Shown: positions 8,754 to 17,725 of the stretch, piece after piece | Layout of the letters: the number at the start of each line of letters is the position of its first letter | How positions within the stretch are numbered: the first letter of the stretch is position 1 | Assembly (NCBI GenBank): GCA_002842205.1 | Contig: PHCI01000020.1 | Coordinates: forward strand, 1-64,000 | DNA from: Betaproteobacteria bacterium HGW-Betaproteobacteria-3 | GTDB taxonomy: Bacteria; Pseudomonadota; Gammaproteobacteria; Burkholderiales; Burkholderiaceae_C | Direction: 5' to 3' | Length of the DNA: 64,000 nt | Notes under the pieces: generated by a model | What the model was told of the DNA's origin: nothing | Seen by the model: only the letters and a program-made list of their open reading frames with translations | The model's database searches: none | Made by a program: the position numbers and the translations under genes

Positions 8754-10235
8754 TCACCACAACGCGCGAATCTCGCCGCTGGCCAGTCGGCGGCGGTAGC
8801 GGGCAAGGTCACGCCGCAGCATCGGCATCAGCAGGTACAGGCCGATCACGTTGGGCACCGCCATGAGGAACACCATGGCGTCCGAAAAATCAATCACCGG
8901 CCCCAACTGCATGCTGGCGCCCACCACCACGCACACGCAGAAAAACAGCTTGAAGGCCAACTCCTGGCGCCGACCCTGCCCCACCAGATACGTCCAGGCC
9001 TTGAGGCCGTAATACGACCACGCAATCATCGTGGAGAAGGCAAACAGCAGCACGCACACCGCCAGCACCTCGGGAAACCACGGCAGCCCCGCCGCAAATG
9101 CGGCCGAAGTCAGCTCCACACCGGTCAGGCCCGGCTGGGCCACCCCCGTGACGCCGATCACCAGCGCGGTGACGGTGCAGATCACCACGGTGTCGATGAA
9201 CGGCTCCAGCAAAGCCACGTGGCCCTCGCTGAAGGGTTCGCCCGTGCGCACCGCCGAATGCGCGATCGCGGCCGACCCGATGCCGGCTTCGTTGGAAAAG
9301 GCAGCGCGCCGAAAACCCTGGATCAAGGCCCCCACGGCACCACCGGCCACGCCCTCACTGGTGAACGCACCGTGCCAGATCCGAAGCAACGCGGGGCCCA
9401 GCTCTGCGGCGTGCAAGGCCAGAATCAACAGCCCTGCCGCAAGGTACAGCACCGCCATCAAGGGCACCAGTTTTTCGGTCACCCGCACGATCGTCCGAAT
9501 GCCCCCGATGATTGCCAGGCCGACCGCCACGGCCATCACCACGCCAAACAACCAGCCCCAGCCGACCAGCGGGCTGGCCGCGCCCCCGGTGACATTCACC
9601 ATCTGATGAAAGGCCTGGTTGGCCTGGAACATGTTGCCCCCGCCCAAGGCGCCGCCCATGCAACACACGGCAAACACCACCGCCAGCCAGCGCCCCAGGC
9701 GCGGCCAACCCACGTGCGCCAGCCCACCCGACAGGTAGTACATGGGCCCGCCCGACACGCTGCCGTCGTCGTGATGCTGCCGAAACCGCACCCCCAGCGT
9801 GCACTCGGCAAACTTGGACGCCATGCCCAGCAGCCCGGCCACCACCATCCAGAGCGTGGCGCCCGGTCCGCCGATCGTCACCGCCACGGCCACGCCCGCA
9901 ATATTGCCCAGCCCCACCGTGCCCGACAGCGCGGCCGTGAGCGCCTGAAAGTGCGACACCTCGCCCGTCTCTTTTGGGTCGGTATAGCGGCCCCGCAGCA
10001 AATCGAACGCGTGGCGCACGCCGCGCCATTGCGGCAACCCCAGCACCACGGTGCACACCAGCGCCAGCACAATCAGCCAGCCCACGATCAGTGGAAACGG
10101 CTGCCCCGCCAGTGGCACGGTGTGGAACACCACTGCCGCCACCGCATCAGACACCGGCGCCAACGTCTGGTTGATCCAGGCATCCACACCGCGAAGGTCG
10201 GCCGGTGCGCTGGCTGTGGCAATTGCAATGGGCAT
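8754..10235 (-). CDS. AGCS-family sodium/alanine (or glycine) symporter
   Basis: A 493-residue inner-membrane protein with about 10-11 helices and the AGCS signatures GTVGLGNIAGVAVAVTIGGPG, KFAECTLGV, SGGPMYYL and FSNEAGIGSAAIAHSA. It couples sodium (or proton) entry to uptake of alanine or glycine. The start at 10235 (MPIAIATASAP) gives the usual family length, and the frame extending further upstream runs through glnS in antisense and is spurious. It is divergent from glnS with only 45 bp between the starts, so both promoters must be compact or overlap. Glycine uptake would fit with the glycine cleavage genes of the window, but that is conjecture. Confidence 0.92.
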   Translation of the reverse strand: MPIAIATASAPADLRGVDAWINQTLAPVSDAVAAVVFHTVPLAGQPFPLIVGWLIVLALVCTVVLGLPQWRGVRHAFDLLRGRYTDPKETGEVSHFQALTAALSGTVGLGNIAGVAVAVTIGGPGATLWMVVAGLLGMASKFAECTLGVRFRQHHDDGSVSGGPMYYLSGGLAHVGWPRLGRWLAVVFAVCCMGGALGGGNMFQANQAFHQMVNVTGGAASPLVGWGWLFGVVMAVAVGLAIIGGIRTIVRVTEKLVPLMAVLYLAAGLLILALHAAELGPALLRIWHGAFTSEGVAGGAVGALIQGFRRAAFSNEAGIGSAAIAHSAVRTGEPFSEGHVALLEPFIDTVVICTVTALVIGVTGVAQPGLTGVELTSAAFAAGLPWFPEVLAVCVLLFAFSTMIAWSYYGLKAWTYLVGQGRRQELAFKLFFCVCVVVGASMQLGPVIDFSDAMVFLMAVPNVIGLYLLMPMLRRDLARYRRRLASGEIRALW

Positions 10236-10280
10236 GCCCAACCGTACCAGAGCGCAGCCCCGCCCCCCTAGAATGAGCAC

Positions 10281-12077
<1,797 letters not shown>

Positions 12078-12099
12078 GTCTCATTGTCGGGGGCATTAG

Positions 12100-12990
12100 A
12101 TGCGCTTAGGTCATTGGTGGCGCGAAAGGTCTGACAGCTTCAAGCTATTCGCCCTAGTTGGAGTAGCGCTTGCGGTCGTTTTGGTGATCTGGATTAGTTG
12201 GGTCCTCTGGTTCGTTAAGTTATTCGCAGCATGGTGGCAAGCCCCTGTTAGTCAAGGTCTAACTGATCTCCAAGCACTTGGCCAAGTGGGAGACATCTTT
12301 GGAGGCGTAAATGCCCTCTTCGCTGCGTTCGCATTTGTAGGGGTGGCAGCAGCAGCCTATTTGCAAAGTCAGCAAATGAGTGAGCTGAGGCGGCAGGTGA
12401 AATTGACAGAGCAGGCTCACATACGCCAGTCCTTCGAACCCTTATTTTTTCAACTGCTCTCCCTCAATCGGTCTTTACTTTCTGAGATGCGACTAACTGC
12501 TCCTCCAAGTTGGAATATTCATGGTGGCCCAAATTGGTCTCCGACTGAAGCAGCCCAAGCGCTTCGCGCAAGGATTGCTATTCGCTGGGGCGAGTTTGTC
12601 ACCAGCAATAACACAGAAATAGCAACAGAAGCGTATCGAGAGCTGTACGAAGCAAACGAACACCAGCTTGGTCCATACTTTCGAACGCTCTACCACTTGT
12701 GGAGACTCATAGATGAGGCGGGGCTGAGCTCGGACGACCAGTCCAGGTTCTCGAACATTGCAAGAGGCACGTTAGGTCGCGACACCCTGCTCCTCTTGAT
12801 AGTGAATTGTTTGACTGTTCCAGGCAGTAAGTTCAAGATTTTGGTCGAAAGATTTGGCCTCTTGAAGCATATAAGTCGCGATGACGAGCAATTTACATTT
12901 GAACAAGTACTGGTCGACAAACTGTTCAAGCCAACGTCACACATGTCCACGTCGGAAAGAGCCGATTATGCAAGAATCAATACACACTAA
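12100..12990 (+). CDS. putAbiC-type putative phage abortive-infection membrane protein
   Basis: A 296-residue protein in clearly AT-richer DNA than its neighbours. Two membrane helices (about 16-46 and 72-90) are followed by a short coiled coil (QSQQMSELRRQVKLTEQAH) and a cytoplasmic domain. That domain has IRQSFEPLFFQLLSLNRSLL, LGPYFRTLYHLWRLI, ARGTLGRDTLLLLIVNCL and KILVERFGLL, the order of conserved blocks I recognise from the putative abortive-infection family (putAbiC). A ribosome site (GGGGGC) precedes the ATG. The family is inferred, not proven, to act in phage defence. It is followed 66 bp later by another AT-rich gene, which may be its partner. Foreign base composition and adjacent mobile DNA support horizontal acquisition. 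Confidence 0.72.
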   Translation: MRLGHWWRERSDSFKLFALVGVALAVVLVIWISWVLWFVKLFAAWWQAPVSQGLTDLQALGQVGDIFGGVNALFAAFAFVGVAAAAYLQSQQMSELRRQVKLTEQAHIRQSFEPLFFQLLSLNRSLLSEMRLTAPPSWNIHGGPNWSPTEAAQALRARIAIRWGEFVTSNNTEIATEAYRELYEANEHQLGPYFRTLYHLWRLIDEAGLSSDDQSRFSNIARGTLGRDTLLLLIVNCLTVPGSKFKILVERFGLLKHISRDDEQFTFEQVLVDKLFKPTSHMSTSERADYARINTH

Positions 12991-13056
12991 GTATAAAAAG
13001 TAAATGTTAAAGATATTTTTCCCTATATAAACTCAAATAATTGGACGCTCTTGAAC

Positions 13057-13875
13057 ATGAAAACTAAGCAATGTGACGCGTGCGGTTTATCACTGGCGAG
13101 AAAAACTCCAAGCTTTTTACCTTTGTTTGAACGAGGATTTGGAATCCGTAGGAGTGACTCAAACGCGCTCATTGTCTGCATTGCTGCTGCAAACGAGCTT
13201 TGCAAGCTTAGCCCTCGAGATCGTGTCTTGCGGATTTCAAATCATACACATCAATATATATGTCCGACGAGAAATGCAACACACGACCAATCATCAAATA
13301 TAGATAAAGCAATTGCTACAACTCACAAGCTAGTCATCAAAGAACGCTCGAAAGCAAAAGCAATTTCACAAAAATTATCAACTTTAAAGCCCGTAGATCA
13401 CACCGATGCTTTTCCAAAATTTCAATTCTCAAATGAAAAAATAAACGATGCATTAAATCGTCGCATTCTGAATACTATTCAAATTCAACAAATATTGGAT
13501 CAGTCTAATCACCTCGGAATTGATATTGACACGGTCAATAATCTACGACAAGAGCTCAAAAGATTAATCGGATTACTTCAGAAAACATATGATATTGATA
13601 AGGAAGGCGTTGTAGTCTTCACTAAAAAATTTAGAAGTCCACACAGATTAGGAAAATCTAAAGAATCAGTAAGTTTATCAACTGCAAAAAAATCAAAAGA
13701 CGGCTTGAGCGCAGTCAAGTCAAAGGTGAAAGAGAGTTCCACTAATCCAATAATAGGCGGATATCTCAGGTGTCAGAATTGCCAGAGCTTTATGTTCTAC
13801 TCGGATATAAATAAAGCGAAATGTAGAGAATGTAAAAAGAATATTGTGGCATCGAATTCAACTAGAACTCCATAA
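13057..13875 (+). CDS. Unrecognised AT-rich gene with N- and C-terminal Cys pairs
   Basis: A 272-residue basic protein in strongly AT-rich DNA. The N-terminus has a CDACG knuckle (Cys6, Cys9) with further Cys and HTHQYICP nearby. The middle (about 85-190) is helical and Lys/Asn/Ile-rich, and the C-terminus has two CxxC pairs (CQNC and CREC), which suggests a zinc ribbon. ATG at 13057 is preferred over the TTG two codons earlier. I do not recognise the family. With 66 bp to the putative abortive-infection gene upstream, the same strand and similar composition, the two could be one transferred unit. A nucleic-acid-binding role is only a guess from the zinc motifs. Confidence 0.65.
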   Translation: MKTKQCDACGLSLARKTPSFLPLFERGFGIRRSDSNALIVCIAAANELCKLSPRDRVLRISNHTHQYICPTRNATHDQSSNIDKAIATTHKLVIKERSKAKAISQKLSTLKPVDHTDAFPKFQFSNEKINDALNRRILNTIQIQQILDQSNHLGIDIDTVNNLRQELKRLIGLLQKTYDIDKEGVVVFTKKFRSPHRLGKSKESVSLSTAKKSKDGLSAVKSKVKESSTNPIIGGYLRCQNCQSFMFYSDINKAKCRECKKNIVASNSTRTP

Positions 13876-13923
13876 GCAGAAAACTACAGAGGGAATCGGA
13901 GTCAGATTCTAGTTAACCAAGCT

Positions 13924-14146
13924 AAGGAAACTCTGCAAAACCTCCCCGCTGGCATGGTGCGTGCGTGAGTGAAGCCATGAAACAAATGAGCCTGAGCGAT
14001 AGCGGATTCGAACGCAAGACCAAGAGGACGCGCAAGCGCGAGTTCCTTGATGAGATGGACTTGGTGGTGCCCTGGGTCGAGCTGGTGGCGCTGATCGCGC
14101 CCCATGCGCCGGCCCCCGGCGCCAAGGGTGGTCGCCCGCCTTTTTC
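13924..14146 (+). pseudogene. IS5-family transposase remnant (5' end only)
   Basis: From ATG 13977 the frame reads MKQMSLSDSGFERKTKRTRK, then EFLDEMDLVVPWVELVALIAPHAP and GGRPPF, the standard N-terminus of IS5-group transposases. Homology stops after about 56 codons and the frame then runs into Arg/Pro-rich sequence and repeat DNA, so the DDE catalytic domain is missing. The preceding bases (GGAAACTCTGCAAAACCTC from about 13925) look like the IS5-type left terminal inverted repeat. This is a dead fragment marking the right side of the AT-rich island. Confidence 0.75.
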
Positions 14147-14170
14147 CAGCGCCTCGAGGCCTCGGAGGCC

Positions 14171-14200
14171 TCGGGGTCAGGTCTTGCCTTTTGCCCCGCA
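14171..14200 (+). repeat. REP-like repeat, copy 1 (GGGGTCAGGTCTTGCCTTTT)
   Basis: This copy reads CGGGGTCAGGTCTTGCCTTT followed by TGCCCC. Near-identical copies lie at 14317-14339 and 16601-16624, flanking the REP-associated transposase gene. Such GGTCAGGTCTTGC motifs are commonly seen near Y1 transposases of this type. Confidence 0.75.
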
Positions 14201-14201
14201 T

Positions 14202-14312
14202 TCATTCGCCATCTGGTTCAAGCTCTATGCCCCGGCTGCGGTACCAGTCCAACTGGCTGGCAGCATCAAGATCGAAGTACCCCGTTTCGAACAATGTATC
14301 GGGGTCACAATG
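14202..14312 (-). pseudogene. Possible C-terminal fragment of a lost gene
   Basis: Between the two REP copies the minus strand reads an open stretch ending at a TGA (14204-14202) with protein-like composition: LFETGYFDLDAASQLDWY followed by RSRGIELEPDGE. It has no start codon of its own and begins inside the tandem repeat. It looks like the tail of a small protein cut off by the repeat, but I cannot name the family and chance cannot be excluded. Confidence 0.3.
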
Positions 14313-14339
14313 TATCGGGGTCAGGTCTTGCCTTTTACC
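14291..14339 (+). repeat. REP-like repeat, copy 2, with a 16-bp tandem duplication
   Basis: AATGTATCGGGGTCAC occurs twice in direct succession, and the second unit runs into GGGGTCAGGTCTTGCCTTTT. The tandem start is absent from the other copies. Confidence 0.75.
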
Positions 14340-14401
14340 TCTCAAAGGCTACCATCCTGCCGTTCTTGATTTGACTGTCTGTTCTTTTACGGAAGCCCCT
14401 G

Positions 14402-15007
14402 ATGTTGTCTTCGCACGATGCGCTACTGCTGAGAGTTGAGCTGAAGGATTTCAAACCGGCGATTTACCGGGAGGTCTTGGTCGACCCGAACATCACCCTG
14501 AGAGCCTTGCACGCGGTGATTCAGGCCGCCATGGGTTGGGAGAACGAACATCTGTATGCCTTCGCCCAGCCGCTTCGGTCGACGGAATCGTTCTGGAAGA
14601 TTCCGAACCTGCGTAAGTGGCAGAAGCCCAACCCCGACGCTTGGGGCGAGCCGATGGGCAACGATGTCAAGGTCAGGCTCTCTCAGTTACTGACCGCGCC
14701 CAAACAACGGCTGCTGTACCTCTACGACTTTGGCGATGAGTGGTTGCACACCATCACGTTGATGGCGTTCAGCGAAGCCCATGTGCCATTGCCCCATTTG
14801 CTCAAGGCTCAGAATGGGTGCCCGCCCGAGGACTGCGGTGGCCCGCCCGGTGCCGAGTATTGGGCAGCCGCCTGGTATGACGATGCGCATGAAGACCACG
14901 AAACGGCTCGCGACATGTATGGAGACCACGAGCCAGGCTCTCTGGACTTTGCAGCGTTGCAATTGACGGTTGCAAAACTGAAGAAGTCCGCCCCCCGCGC
15001 GAAGTAG
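14402..15007 (+). CDS. pRiA4b ORF-3-like / IS1096 passenger TnpR-like protein
   Basis: A 201-residue protein with the family features LRVELKDFKPAIYREVLVDP, LRALHAVIQAAMGWENEHLY, LYLYDFGDEWLHTITL and the C-terminal GCPPEDCGGPPGAEY. The family is widespread on plasmids and mobile elements; its biochemical role is not established. The start has a weak ribosome site. It sits immediately downstream of the REP copies and 11 bp before the REP-associated transposase, so the two are probably co-transcribed. G+C is intermediate between the AT-rich island and the chromosome, consistent with mobile DNA. Confidence 0.85.
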   Translation: MLSSHDALLLRVELKDFKPAIYREVLVDPNITLRALHAVIQAAMGWENEHLYAFAQPLRSTESFWKIPNLRKWQKPNPDAWGEPMGNDVKVRLSQLLTAPKQRLLYLYDFGDEWLHTITLMAFSEAHVPLPHLLKAQNGCPPEDCGGPPGAEYWAAAWYDDAHEDHETARDMYGDHEPGSLDFAALQLTVAKLKKSAPRAK

Positions 15008-15018
15008 GGCAGCAGGCC

Positions 15019-15915
15019 ATGGCAAGACCTCTTCGCATTGAATTCCCCGGCGCGGTCTATCACGTGACCTCGCGCGGTGATCGGCGGGAGCCGATCTTTG
15101 TGGACGACGTGGACCGGCTTGCTTTGCTGGATGTGCTGGGCTCGGGGCTGGACCGGTTTGACGCCAGCGCGCTGGCCTGGTGCCTGATGGGCAACCACTA
15201 CCACTTCGTGATCCAGACGCGGCTGGCCAATCTGTCGCTGCTGATGCGGCACATCAATGGCGTGTTCACGCAGCGCTTCAACCAGCGGCACCACAAGGTG
15301 GGGCATTTGTTTCAGGGGCGGTTCAAGGCGGTACTGGTGGACCGCGACAGCTATCTGCTGGCCGTGTGCCGCTATGTGGAGCTGAACCCGGTGCGCGCGG
15401 GTCTGGCGGCCGAGCCGGCCGACTGGCCGTGGAACAGTTACACGGTGCTCACGGGGCAGGCGCCCTGCCCGCCCTGGCTGGACCGGGCTGCGGTGTGGGG
15501 CTATCTGCTGGGCGAAGATGCCCATACCGAAGCGCTGGCCCAGAAGGCGGGCCGGGCGTATGCCGATCTGGTGGCAGCGGGGAAGGACGTGGCACTGTGG
15601 CCCGACCACCTGCGCCAGCAGATGTATCTGGGCGACGAGGCGTTTGTGTTGCGCATGCAGGCGCTGGCCTCGGACCGCGCGGTGAGCGACAAGGAGATTC
15701 CCAAGGCGCAGCGCGCCAGCCCCAAGACTTTGCAGGACTGGCTGGACGAGACGCCGAGCCGGGACGAGGCGATCGTGGCGGCGCACCGGTATTCGCACAT
15801 CAGCCTGTCGGAGATGGCGCGGGCGCTGGGTTTGTCGGTGTCGCGGGTGAGCCGGATCGTGGCGCGGGCGCGGGGGTCGCGAGCGTTTGACCGCACCGAA
15901 GGCGCTGCCCAGTAG
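15019..15915 (+). CDS. REP-associated tyrosine transposase (RAYT, Y1/HUH type)
   Basis: A 298-residue protein starting MARPLRIEFPGAVYHVTSRG. The HUH metal site is His60-Tyr61-His62 in WCLMGNHYHFVI, and the single catalytic Tyr119 lies in CRYVELNPVRAG. Residues about 1-160 form the transposase fold. The C-terminal part has a helix-turn-helix-like segment (SHISLSEMARALGLSVSRVSRIV) that probably recognises DNA. RAYTs are single-copy domesticated relatives of IS200/IS605 transposases that act on REP palindromes. The flanking GGTCAGGTCTTGCC repeats are the likely substrates. The start codon region (GGCAAGACCT) is the reverse complement of the core of that repeat. Confidence 0.9.
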   Translation: MARPLRIEFPGAVYHVTSRGDRREPIFVDDVDRLALLDVLGSGLDRFDASALAWCLMGNHYHFVIQTRLANLSLLMRHINGVFTQRFNQRHHKVGHLFQGRFKAVLVDRDSYLLAVCRYVELNPVRAGLAAEPADWPWNSYTVLTGQAPCPPWLDRAAVWGYLLGEDAHTEALAQKAGRAYADLVAAGKDVALWPDHLRQQMYLGDEAFVLRMQALASDRAVSDKEIPKAQRASPKTLQDWLDETPSRDEAIVAAHRYSHISLSEMARALGLSVSRVSRIVARARGSRAFDRTEGAAQ

Positions 15916-15929
15916 CTACACTTGGCCTC

Positions 15930-16220
15930 ATGCGCCCTTCCCAAGCCCTCAACCTGCACCGCTCGCAGATCCGCGAGATCGCGATGCGCCACCGCGTGGC
16001 GGGTGTGAGCGTGTTCGGCTCGGCGATTCATGGTGACGACGTCGAGGGCAGCGATCTGGATGTGCTGGTGGACCCGACACCCGCGACCACGCTGCTGGAC
16101 ATTGGCGCCATCCGCTACGAGCTGAAAGCGCTGCTGGGCATGGAGGTGGACGTGTTGACCCCCAATGGCCTGCCTGACAGCTTTCGCGAGCAGGTGCTTC
16201 GCGAGGCGGTGCGGCTGTGA
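15930..16220 (+). CDS. mntA: Minimal nucleotidyltransferase antitoxin (MntA-like)
   Basis: A 96-residue protein with the nucleotidyltransferase signature GSxxxG…SDLD in VFGSAIHGDDVEGSDLDVLVD. It is the partner type of HepT toxins, where the MNT protein neutralises the RNase by AMPylating it near the active site. The stop overlaps the GTG start of the next gene by 4 bp, the usual arrangement for the MNT/HepT pair. It lies 14 bp after the RAYT stop, so it may also be read from that transcript. Confidence 0.88.
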   Translation: MRPSQALNLHRSQIREIAMRHRVAGVSVFGSAIHGDDVEGSDLDVLVDPTPATTLLDIGAIRYELKALLGMEVDVLTPNGLPDSFREQVLREAVRL

Positions 16221-16570
16221 GGCGCCAGCAGCCGCTGCGCACGGCGGATTACCTGCAGCACATGGCCGAGGCGATTGACAACATCCAGAGCTACACGGCG
16301 GGCATGGATGCCGCCAGCTTCAAGGTGGATCGCAAGACGCAGGACGCGGTGATCCGCAACCTGGAGATCATTGGCGAGGCCTGCAACAACGTGGCCAAGA
16401 ACGACCCGGCATTTGCCCAGGCCCATCCCGAGATGCCTTGGAGCTTTGCCTATGAGATGCGCAATGCGCTGGCACACGGCTACTTCAACGTGGACGTGGA
16501 TATCGTGTGGGCGACCGTGACTGCTGACCTGCCCGGCATGAAGGCTCAGTTGGCGTCACTGGCGCAGTAA
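16217..16570 (+). CDS. hepT: HepT-like ribonuclease toxin (DUF86)
   Basis: A 117-residue, mainly helical HEPN-domain protein. The RNase motif R-x4-H-x-Y is present as RNALAHGYF near the C-terminus, and upstream are AVIRNLEIIGEACNNV and a helical N-terminus (TADYLQHMAEAIDNIQSY) typical of the family. It uses a GTG start overlapping the MNT stop (GTGA), so translation is coupled. It is the toxin component: an RNA-cleaving HEPN dimer held inactive by its partner. A third REP copy follows 30 bp after its stop. Confidence 0.9.
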   Translation: MRRQQPLRTADYLQHMAEAIDNIQSYTAGMDAASFKVDRKTQDAVIRNLEIIGEACNNVAKNDPAFAQAHPEMPWSFAYEMRNALAHGYFNVDVDIVWATVTADLPGMKAQLASLAQ

Positions 16571-16599
16571 GGCGCCGGTCACGCAGACCAACGGACCAA

Positions 16600-16625
16600 C
16601 AGGGTCAGGTCTCGCCTTCTGCCCA
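16600..16625 (+). repeat. REP-like repeat, copy 3
   Basis: AGGGTCAGGTCTCGCCTTCT followed by GCCC differs from copies 1 and 2 at only a few positions. With copies 1 and 2 it brackets the ORF3-like gene, the RAYT and the MNT/HepT pair. Confidence 0.7.
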
Positions 16626-16652
16626 ACGCCGGACGGAACCACTGACTTCCAT

Positions 16653-16681
16653 TTGACTTTTCGTACTCAAAAACGTACGCT
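16653..16681 (+). promoter_or_regulatory. Promoter and YefM-type operator of the toxin-antitoxin pair
   Basis: TTGACT (16653-16658), a 17-bp spacer and TACGCT (16676-16681) form a plausible sigma-70 promoter. Two GTAC cores (16663-16666 and 16675-16678) lie exactly 12 bp apart within it. Paired hexamers centred on GTAC with 12-bp spacing are the known layout of yefM-yoeB operators, so autorepression by the antitoxin complex is expected. Confidence 0.65.
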
Positions 16682-16703
16682 TCTCCATCCTCCGGAGAGT
16701 CCC

Positions 16704-16952
16704 ATGACCGCCACCACCCTCACCGCCAGCGAAGCCCGCGCCAACCTCTACCGCCTGATGGACCAGACGGCGGAGTCGCACGTGCCTGTGACGATTGTGG
16801 GCAAGCGCCATGACGCGGTGCTGGTGTCGGCCGAAGACTGGCACGCGATTCAGGAAACGCTGTATCTGCTGTCGGTGCCGGGCATGCGCGAGTCGATCAA
16901 GGAAGGCATCGCCGAGCCGGTGGAGGGCTGCGCCACGGAGCCGGGCTGGTGA
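16704..16952 (+). CDS. yefM: YefM/Phd-family antitoxin
   Basis: An 82-residue antitoxin starting MTATTLTASEARANLYRLMD, the Phd/YefM DNA-binding N-terminus, followed by VTIVGKRHDAVLVSAEDW and a toxin-wrapping C-terminal tail (SIKEGIAEPVEG). GGAGAG precedes the ATG. An in-frame extension back to 16653 would include the promoter and is rejected. The stop overlaps the toxin's GTG by 4 bp. It should repress its own promoter through the paired GTAC sites upstream. Confidence 0.9.
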   Translation: MTATTLTASEARANLYRLMDQTAESHVPVTIVGKRHDAVLVSAEDWHAIQETLYLLSVPGMRESIKEGIAEPVEGCATEPGW

Positions 16953-17212
16953 GCTGGAGCGTTGTCTTTGCCAAGCACGCGCAGAAAGATGCTCAAAAGC
17001 TCGCCGCCAGTGGCTTGAAGGCGAAAGCGCAGGAACTGCTGGCCGTGATCCGGGAGAACCCGTTTCAAAACCCGCCGCCTTACGAGAAACTGGTGGGCGA
17101 TCTGGCGGGGGCATATTCCCGCCGCATCAACATCCAGCACCGGTTGGTGTATCAGGTGCTGGACGCGGAGCACACGGTGAAGGTGTTGCGCATGTGGTCG
17201 CACTACGAGTAA
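16949..17212 (+). CDS. yoeB: YoeB/Txe-family mRNA interferase toxin
   Basis: An 87-residue RelE-superfamily toxin that cleaves mRNA on the ribosome. The conserved C-terminal half is intact: PFQNPPPYEKLVGDLAGAYS, RRINIQHRLVYQV and the terminal MWSHYE with the catalytic His and Tyr. The GTG start overlaps the antitoxin stop. The following 180 bp carry no convincing gene, only a short Pro/Leu-rich open stretch ending at 17370 that may be a remnant. Confidence 0.92.
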   Translation: MSWSVVFAKHAQKDAQKLAASGLKAKAQELLAVIRENPFQNPPPYEKLVGDLAGAYSRRINIQHRLVYQVLDAEHTVKVLRMWSHYE

Positions 17213-17396
17213 CGCGGCCCGGGGGCAGTGGAAGCCAACGGGCCCATTGGCGGGCCAACCCCAATCCAGCCGCCCAGTGCGGTGCACCGCGCGCCAGACG
17301 CGCACTTGTACGGCCAACAGTCGCTGCAGTTGCTGGCGCTGCTGGTCGAGGCGAACCCTTCGGCTGAGTGAGGGCAGCGAAGAATGGCGGTGGCGA

Positions 17397-17609
17397 TCAG
17401 CCACCAAACAGCACGGTGCAGTGCTGCTGCTCGCACGGAATGCCGTCGTGGTCACCGTCCATCTCCACGCCCGGGCAGTTCTTGAGGAAGAACTTCGCTT
17501 CCTTGCACGACGTCATTTGCGAACAGTACTTGCGGCCGTCGCACTGAAACGCCGGGGGCGCTGCCGTTGCAGTGCTTGAACCCGGCGCGTTCCACACCCC
17601 CTGCGGCAC
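17397..17609 (-). pseudogene. Excalibur calcium-binding domain gene truncated at its 5' end
   Basis: The visible 70 residues contain a complete Excalibur motif (FQCDGRKYCSQMTSCKEA, then CPGVEMDGDHDGIPCEQQ) with its DxDxDG-like loop and paired cysteines. Such domains normally follow a signal peptide or another domain. Here the only start is a GTG at 17609, and the frame just upstream is closed by a TAG that belongs to the AT-rich element at 17619-17690. The element therefore appears to have removed the export signal and native start. It may still be expressed as a cytoplasmic remnant, but loss of function is more likely. Confidence 0.65.
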
Positions 17610-17618
17610 AGCATCGAT

Positions 17619-17690
17619 ATTTAGCTACTTTTAGTGTAGCTAACTATTGATAATAGACGGGGGCTAAGGTCATATTTTCTCTTAAAAATG
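17619..17690 (+). repeat. AT-rich dispersed element, copy D (most complete)
   Basis: It begins with a small hairpin (AGCTAC TTTTAGT GTAGCT), followed by AACTATTGATAATAGACGGG, GGGCTAAGGTC and an AT-rich tail ending CTTAAAAAT. It is intergenic between the truncated Excalibur gene and the HPF gene stop. It is one of the longest copies in the window and a good reference for the family. Confidence 0.85.
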
Positions 17691-17725
17691 TGCAGCAGCC
17701 TCCCTCGTCGGGGCTGCCCATCGCC

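Noticed and set aside
17213-17396. Short open stretch after yoeB ending near 17370
   Set aside because: Pro/Leu-rich peptide with no start codon in good context and no recognised family; left as possible remnant only.
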